NCBI GenBank assembly: GCA_014649155.1
Contig: BMSM01000005.1
Location: 248,001-312,000, forward strand
From: Streptomyces griseoviridis
GTDB lineage: Bacteria; Actinomycetota; Actinomycetes; Streptomycetales; Streptomycetaceae
Direction of reading: 5' to 3'
Length of the DNA: 64,000 nt
The notes under the pieces were generated by a model. The model did no database searches. It was not told where the DNA came from and saw only the letters and a program-made list of their open reading frames with translations. A program made the position numbers and the translations under genes. Below, in pieces: positions 59,561-64,000 of this stretch. Position 1 is the stretch's first letter; every line of letters starts with the position of its first letter.

Positions 59561-60475
59561 GTGCCCTTCCCCTTCCACCTGCTCGCCCCGCCCGACCCGG
59601 CGGCCCTGCCCCTGCCCCACCCGGCCCGCCCGGCCGACGGGGTGACGCTGCTGCGCGGCGCGGTGTACGCCGTCCCCGACGGCGGACGTCCGCTCACCAC
59701 CGACCTCTGGCTGCCCGAGGACGCCACCGGACCCGTGCCGGTCGTCGTCTTCGTGCACGGCGGTGCCTGGCACACCGGCCTGCGCGACGACCCCGGCCCC
59801 CGCTTCCGTGCCTGGCGGCCCGGCCCCTTCGCCCGGCTCGCGCGGGCCGGGTTCGCCGTCGTCTGCCCCGACTACCGGCTCAGCGGCGAGGCACCCCACC
59901 CCGCCCAGCGCGACGACCTGGCCGCCGTACTGGCCTGGCTGCGCACCCGCGCCGGCGATCTCGGCCTCGACCCCTCACGCACCGTCCTGTGGGGCGAGTC
60001 GGCCGGCGGACACCTCGCCGCGCTGACCGCCCTCACCCAGCCGCCGGGCACCGTCGCCGGCTGCGTCACCTGGTACGCCCCCACCGACCTGCCCGGCCTC
60101 GCCGAGGACCGCCCCGAGGGCACGTACGACGCCCACGACCCGGCCTCCTTCGAGGCGCTGCTGCTCGGCGGCGCCCCGGCCGGCCGGCCGGACACCGCCC
60201 GGGACGCCAGCCCGGTCACCCATGTCGGCGCCGGCGCGCCGCCCTTCCTCCTCCTGCACGGCACCGACGACAGCCTGGTCCCGCCCCGGCAGTCCGTCCG
60301 CCTCGCCGAGGCGCTGCGCGCCGCCGGTCACCACCCCGACCTTTGCCTCGTCGACGGCGGCGACCACCTGTGGGTCGGGCTGTCCGACGCCGACGCGGCG
60401 GACTGCTTCGCCCGTACCCTCGCCTTCGCCCGCCGCTGCGCGGGTACCGGCGGGGCGGCGGGGAGCGGCACATGA
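59561..60475 (+). CDS. Alpha/beta hydrolase (HSL/esterase type)
   Basis: The 304-residue protein has the oxyanion motif His-Gly-Gly-Ala-Trp (66-70), the nucleophile Ser147 in Gly-Glu-Ser-Ala-Gly-Gly, an Asp in His-Gly-Thr-Asp-Asp-Ser-Leu-Val-Pro and a His in Gly-Gly-Asp-His-Leu-Trp. There is no signal peptide. GTG 59561 begins 14 bp after the amidohydrolase stop. In the quercetinase operon it is a good candidate for cleaving the depside ester into protocatechuate and a trihydroxybenzoate; this is inference from context. Confidence 0.85.
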   Translation: MPFPFHLLAPPDPAALPLPHPARPADGVTLLRGAVYAVPDGGRPLTTDLWLPEDATGPVPVVVFVHGGAWHTGLRDDPGPRFRAWRPGPFARLARAGFAVVCPDYRLSGEAPHPAQRDDLAAVLAWLRTRAGDLGLDPSRTVLWGESAGGHLAALTALTQPPGTVAGCVTWYAPTDLPGLAEDRPEGTYDAHDPASFEALLLGGAPAGRPDTARDASPVTHVGAGAPPFLLLHGTDDSLVPPRQSVRLAEALRAAGHHPDLCLVDGGDHLWVGLSDADAADCFARTLAFARRCAGTGGAAGSGT

Positions 60476-61848
60476 CCGGCGGCGCCACCGAGGCCACCGG
60501 GTCCGCCGCCCGCGAGGCGGTGGCCCCCCGGCGCCGCTCACCCCACCTGGTGCTCGCCTGCACCAGCCTCGGCACCCTGCTGGTGATCCTGCTGACCTCG
60601 GGCCTCAACATCGCCTCGCCCGAGATCCGCTCCTCCTTCGACGCGAGCGGCACCGCGATCGGCTGGGTGCTCTCCGGATACACCCTGGCCTTCGCGATGC
60701 TGTCGCTGACCGGCGGGGCGCTGACCGACCGGTTCGGCGCCCGCCGGGTCTTCCTCGCGGGCCTCGGCGTCTTCACCCTGTTCAGCCTGGTCGCCGCCGC
60801 GGCGCCCTCCGTGGGCCTGGTCGTCGCCGGCACCTTCGGCGAGGGTGTCGGGGCGGCCCTCGTCCTGCCGTCCGCGCTGGCGCTGATCCAGTCCGTGTAC
60901 CAGGACCTCCCCGGCCGGCTCTCCTGGGCGATCGGCATCTGGGCCGGCGCCAACGCGCTGGGCGCGGCCCTCGGTCCGGTGCTGTGCGGCGCGCTGGTGT
61001 CGGTCGCGTCCTGGCGGGCCATGTTCCTGGCCGTCGCCGTCCTCGCCGTCGTCTTCGCGCTGGTGGGACGGCCCGTCCTGCCGCGGCTGCGGGGCGGCGG
61101 GGCCCGGCTGGACCTGCCCGGCCTGCTGGTCATGGTGGTGCTCCTCGGCGACGTGGCCTTCCTCGCGCACGACTGGCGCTCGCTGCCCCGGCCGGTGCTG
61201 GCCGCCGGGGTGCTCCTCGGCTGCGCGGCGGTGTGGCTGTTCGCCCGGGTGGAGCGGCGCTCGTCCGCGCCGATGCTGCCGCTGAGCCAGCTGCGGGACG
61301 TGCCGTTCAGCGCCAACGCCGTCGTCACGGTGGTCGGCACCGCCGCCTTCTTCGGCACCCTGTACCTGACCAGCATGGGCTTCCAGGACGAACTGGGCAT
61401 GGCGCCGTTCGTGGCCGGGGTGGCGCTGCTGCCGCTGGCCGGCGGCAACATCGTCGCGGCGCTCGCGGCCGGCCGGGTCATCGGCCGCCTCGGCGTCCGG
61501 GGCACGATGGTCCTCGGCTCGGTCCTGCTGATCGCCGCCCTCGCCGTCATCCCGCTGGTCTTCGGCCACTACGCCGCGCTGGTCGCCCCGCTCGTCCTGA
61601 TGGGCGCCGGCTGGGGCCTGCTGGTGCCCACCACCTCCGCCGCCGGACTGGCCCGCGCCCGGCGCGGCAAGGAGGGCGTCGCCTCCGGCGTCACCGCGGG
61701 CGGCCGGGAACTCGGCGCCGCGCTCGCCGCCGCGGTCCTGCTGCCGCTCGGCGTCCGGGCGGGCGTGTGGAGCGCGGCGGCGGTCGGCGCCGTCTCACTG
61801 GCCGTGGTGCTCCTCGGCGTCCGCGTGAGCGACCGCCCCGGCGCCTGA
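60472..61848 (+). CDS. MFS transporter
   Basis: The 458-residue protein has about 12-14 transmembrane helices and an MFS loop motif Leu-Thr-Asp-Arg-Phe-Gly-Ala-Arg-Arg after helix 2. Helix 1 carries Leu-Thr-Ser-Gly-Leu-Asn-Ile-Ala-Ser-Pro-Glu-Ile-Arg, as in DHA2-like exporters. ATG 60472 overlaps the hydrolase stop by 4 bp. It may import the flavonoid or export a toxic product. Its last 54 bp overlap the end of the convergent P450 gene. Confidence 0.88.
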   Translation: MTGGATEATGSAAREAVAPRRRSPHLVLACTSLGTLLVILLTSGLNIASPEIRSSFDASGTAIGWVLSGYTLAFAMLSLTGGALTDRFGARRVFLAGLGVFTLFSLVAAAAPSVGLVVAGTFGEGVGAALVLPSALALIQSVYQDLPGRLSWAIGIWAGANALGAALGPVLCGALVSVASWRAMFLAVAVLAVVFALVGRPVLPRLRGGGARLDLPGLLVMVVLLGDVAFLAHDWRSLPRPVLAAGVLLGCAAVWLFARVERRSSAPMLPLSQLRDVPFSANAVVTVVGTAAFFGTLYLTSMGFQDELGMAPFVAGVALLPLAGGNIVAALAAGRVIGRLGVRGTMVLGSVLLIAALAVIPLVFGHYAALVAPLVLMGAGWGLLVPTTSAAGLARARRGKEGVASGVTAGGRELGAALAAAVLLPLGVRAGVWSAAAVGAVSLAVVLLGVRVSDRPGA

Positions 61849-63078
61849 CCCGGCGGCCCGCCGCAGCCGCACGGGCAGCGACCGGTGCCCGTTGCTGATC
61901 AGCGAGGGGAGCGGGACCAACTCCTCGGCCGGCACGGCGAGTTCCAGGTCGGGGAAGCGCGTGAACAGGTCCCGCAGCACGGTGACCAGCTCCAGGCGGG
62001 CCAGCGGCGCGCCGAGGCAGAAGTGCACCCCGTACCCGAAGGCCAGGTGCTCCTTGTCCGGCCGGGTCACGTCGAAGCGGCCCGCGGTCGGCCCGTGCCA
62101 GTCCGGGTGGCCGCCCGCCGTGCCGTACGACGCGAGGATCGCCTCGCCCCGCGCGATCACCTGGCCGTCGGGCAGCGGGATGTCGGCGAGGGCGAACCGC
62201 AACGGCAGGTGCTTGACCGCGGGCTCGCAGCGCAGGGTCTCCTCGACGACGTCCTCCCAGCCGGCCCGCCCGGACCGCACCAGGCCGAGCTGCCCGGGGT
62301 CGGACAGCAGGGCGGTGACGGCCTGGTCGATGACGTTGACGGTGGTCTCGTACCCGGCGCTGATCATCAGCACCAGTGTGCCCAGCAGTTCGTCGCCGGT
62401 GAAGCCGCCGCCGTCGCCCTCCTCGTCCCGGGCGGCGATGAGCAGGGAGATCGTGTCGTCGCCCGGCGCGGCCCGCTTGGCCGCGATCAGCCGCTCCAGG
62501 GCCTCCCACAGCGCGGCGGTGTTGGCGGTGGCCTCCTCGGCGGTGAGCGTGGTGGCGAAGACCCCGTCGACCAGTGCCCGGAACCCCTCCCGCTGGTTCT
62601 CGGGGACGCCCAGGAGCCGGCCGATCACCGCGATCGGCAGCGGATAGGCGAGTTCCTCGCGCAGGTCCACCACCTCCCCGGCGGGCCGCGCGGACAGCCC
62701 GTCCAGCAGGTCGGCGACGATTCCCTCCACGGCCGGGCGCAGTTCCCGGACCCGGCGGGCGGCGAAGGCCGGCGCGACCATCCGGCGCAGCCTGCGGTGA
62801 TCGGCGCCGTACGCGGTGAACATGTTGTTCACCCCGATCCACAGGGCCAGCGGCCAGGTCGCGACGGTCTCGGCGTAGTCGGGCCAGTGTGCCCGGCCGT
62901 CCTTGGAGACCTGCGGGCTGGTCAGCAGCCGTTTGAGCAGCCGGGGGTCGCTGACGGACCAGGCGGTCACCCCGAGGACGTCCACCCGGGTGGCCGGGCC
63001 GCGGGCGCGCAGCGCCCGGTCCTCGGCGTGCCGGTCGGAGCCGGTGGGGTCCAGGACATACGTGCGCTGCTCGGGCAC
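61795..63078 (-). CDS. Cytochrome P450 (second copy)
   Basis: The 427-residue protein has an I-helix Ser-Ala-Gly-Tyr-Glu-Thr-Thr, an ExxR motif in Glu-Glu-Thr-Leu-Arg and the heme loop Phe-Gly-Tyr-Gly-Val-His-Phe-Cys354-Leu-Gly-Ala-Pro-Leu-Ala-Arg. It resembles the CYP107-like actinobacterial group. GTG 63078 follows AAGGGAG. The last ~20 residues are His/Glu/Ala-rich and overlap the MFS gene. It is transcribed against the quercetinase operon and need not belong to it. The substrate is unknown. Confidence 0.92.
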   Translation of the reverse strand: MPEQRTYVLDPTGSDRHAEDRALRARGPATRVDVLGVTAWSVSDPRLLKRLLTSPQVSKDGRAHWPDYAETVATWPLALWIGVNNMFTAYGADHRRLRRMVAPAFAARRVRELRPAVEGIVADLLDGLSARPAGEVVDLREELAYPLPIAVIGRLLGVPENQREGFRALVDGVFATTLTAEEATANTAALWEALERLIAAKRAAPGDDTISLLIAARDEEGDGGGFTGDELLGTLVLMISAGYETTVNVIDQAVTALLSDPGQLGLVRSGRAGWEDVVEETLRCEPAVKHLPLRFALADIPLPDGQVIARGEAILASYGTAGGHPDWHGPTAGRFDVTRPDKEHLAFGYGVHFCLGAPLARLELVTVLRDLFTRFPDLELAVPAEELVPLPSLISNGHRSLPVRLRRAAGSGAGAVAHADAEEHHGQ

Positions 63079-63301
63079 GCGGCGCTCCCTTCGACGGGCG
63101 CTGACGGGCCGGCCCCGCCGGGCCGCCGTATGGGCCGTACCGGACCACACCGAATGTCATAGTCCATCCGCCGCCCGGCACATAAGACCGTTTTCGGGCT
63201 TTTCTCTTGCCGGCGAGGGACGTTCGGCCCGTGCGGGGGCCGCTCCCGGGACCGTTCGGCCCTGTCCGGGGGAGGGGCCGCCGCGACGATCATGGGGCGG
63301 C

Positions 63302-63351
63302 GGCCGGGAGGCGCCGCGGCACATCCCCCGTCGAGACGGCGCCTCCCGGCC
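63302..63351 (+). promoter_or_regulatory. 15-bp perfect hairpin in the leader of the oxidase gene
   Basis: GGCCGGGAGGCGCCG (63302-63316) pairs exactly with CGGCGCCTCCCGGCC (63337-63351) around a 20-nt loop. It ends 37 bp before the ctaD start and just before its ribosome site. The gap 63079-63388 has no other feature I can support. It could be an attenuator, an mRNA-stability element or a terminator for upstream transcription. Confidence 0.5.
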
Positions 63352-63388
63352 CGTGAGCGACCCGAACGGATGGGGAGGACGTCGTCCC

Positions 63389-64000
63389 GTGGACGGAACG
63401 CAGATACAGCAGGTGCGGCCCACCGAGGAGGGACCGGTACGGCCGGCCGTACGCCGGGCGTCGTGGGTGGAGTGGCTGACCACCACCGACCACAAGAGGA
63501 TCGGGACGATGTACCTGGTCTCCGCGTTCGCGTTCTTCGTCGTCGGCGGGGTGATGGCGCTGATGATGCGCGCCGAACTCGCCCGGCCCGGACTCCAGAT
63601 CATGTCGAACGAGCAGTTCAACCAGGCGTTCACCATGCACGGCTCGATCATGCTGCTGATGTTCGCCATGCCGCTGTTCACCGGCTTCGCCAACTGGATC
63701 ATGCCGCTCCAGATCGGCGCCCCGGACGTCGCCTTCCCCCGGCTGAACATGCTCGCCTACTGGCTGTTCCTGTTCGGCTCGACCATCGCCGCGGCCGGTC
63801 TCCTCACGCCGGGCGGCGCCGCCGACTTCGGCTGGTTCCTGTACGCGCCGCTCTCCGACGCCGTGCACTCGCCGCAGGTCGGCGCCGATCTGTGGATCAT
63901 GGGCGTGGCGCTCTCCGGGTTCGGCTCGATCCTCGGCGCGGTCAACTTCATCACCACTGTCGTCTGCATGCGCGCCCCCGGCATGACCATGTTCCGGATG
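63389..64000 (+). CDS. ctaD: Cytochrome c oxidase subunit I (partial, runs off the window)
   Basis: The first 204 residues are present. GTG 63389 follows GGGGAGGA. Diagnostic segments are Thr-Thr-Asp-His-Lys-Arg-Ile-Gly at 32-39 and Met-His84-Gly-Ser-Ile-Met, where His84 is a low-spin heme a ligand. Also present are [17 protein letters not shown] and Gly-Ala-Val-Asn-Phe-Ile-Thr-Thr. It is the catalytic subunit of the aa3 terminal oxidase. The usual upstream partner ctaC is absent and a P450 gene stands there, so this looks like a second, stand-alone ctaD paralogue. Confidence 0.93.
   Translation, partial: MDGTQIQQVRPTEEGPVRPAVRRASWVEWLTTTDHKRIGTMYLVSAFAFFVVGGVMALMMRAELARPGLQIMSNEQFNQAFTMHGSIMLLMFAMPLFTGFANWIMPLQIGAPDVAFPRLNMLAYWLFLFGSTIAAAGLLTPGGAADFGWFLYAPLSDAVHSPQVGADLWIMGVALSGFGSILGAVNFITTVVCMRAPGMTMFRM

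Noticed and set aside
57015-63078. Antibiotic biosynthetic gene cluster around the quercetinase operon and P450
   Set aside because: No polyketide synthase, NRPS, terpene cyclase or core biosynthetic enzyme is present; the operon is better read as catabolic.

Overview
The window is very GC-rich, with codon third positions almost always G or C, many GTG starts, 4-bp ATGA/GTGA gene overlaps and gene families typical of Streptomyces (MrpA-MrpB fusion, monomeric isocitrate dehydrogenase, LuxR/AraC/LysR regulators, small Streptomyces DUF proteins). It reads as a chromosomal segment of a Streptomyces or close relative. I see no phage, transposase, CRISPR array or plasmid backbone. All assignments rest on reading the sequence and on family knowledge; no database search was run.

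Layout. 1-954: end of a secreted protein and a ZIP metal transporter. 959-9139 (minus): a tightly coupled nine-gene catabolic operon (two fumarylacetoacetase-family hydrolases, a PF04199 cyclase, a flavin monooxygenase, an ACMSD-like amidohydrolase, an extradiol-type VOC dioxygenase, an SDR and a two-subunit CoA-transferase) with a divergent LysR regulator (9267-10175). 10278-12296: GH42 beta-galactosidase. 12552-19185: a six-gene Mrp Na+/H+ antiporter operon with MrpA and MrpB fused. 19284-22531 (minus): NUDIX/DUF4916, HhH endonuclease-like, DUF3140, Dps and alpha/beta hydrolase genes. 22695-26288: beta-ketoadipyl-CoA-type thiolase, acyl-CoA ligase and a TauE/SafE permease. 26351-29876 (minus): DHA2 drug exporter, CobF and DUF309. 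29979-30052: tRNA-Pro(GGG) with a perfect terminator, followed by a frameshifted tectonin-repeat remnant.

30731-36996 (minus): a small Rho-N-like protein, a small membrane protein, then a carboxylate-amine ligase / AsnO-type amidotransferase / S9 peptidase set that looks like an altered N-acetylglutaminylglutamine amide (osmolyte) locus. 37672-40675: an astacin-like metallopeptidase and a divergent LuxR regulator. 40704-46170: the most unusual cassette, a TPR-CHAT caspase-like protease facing a cytoplasmic subtilisin-like S8 protease, which is followed by an ECF-like sigma factor and a 160-residue partner protein. This suggests a proteolytic switch acting on transcription.

46192-52215: P450, N-formylglutamate amidohydrolase, DUF5713, monomeric isocitrate dehydrogenase and MscS channel. 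52508-53481: a decayed flippase-like gene with an internal 78-bp tandem duplication, next to an ABC exporter whose promoter has MerR-type 19-bp spacing. 55561-56858: a secreted GDPD plus lamin-tail protein split by a one-base frameshift. 57015-61848: an AraC-controlled quercetinase operon that could form a complete flavonol-cleavage route. 61795-63078: a second P450. 63389-64000: the start of an apparently stand-alone cytochrome c oxidase subunit I gene, preceded by a 15-bp hairpin.
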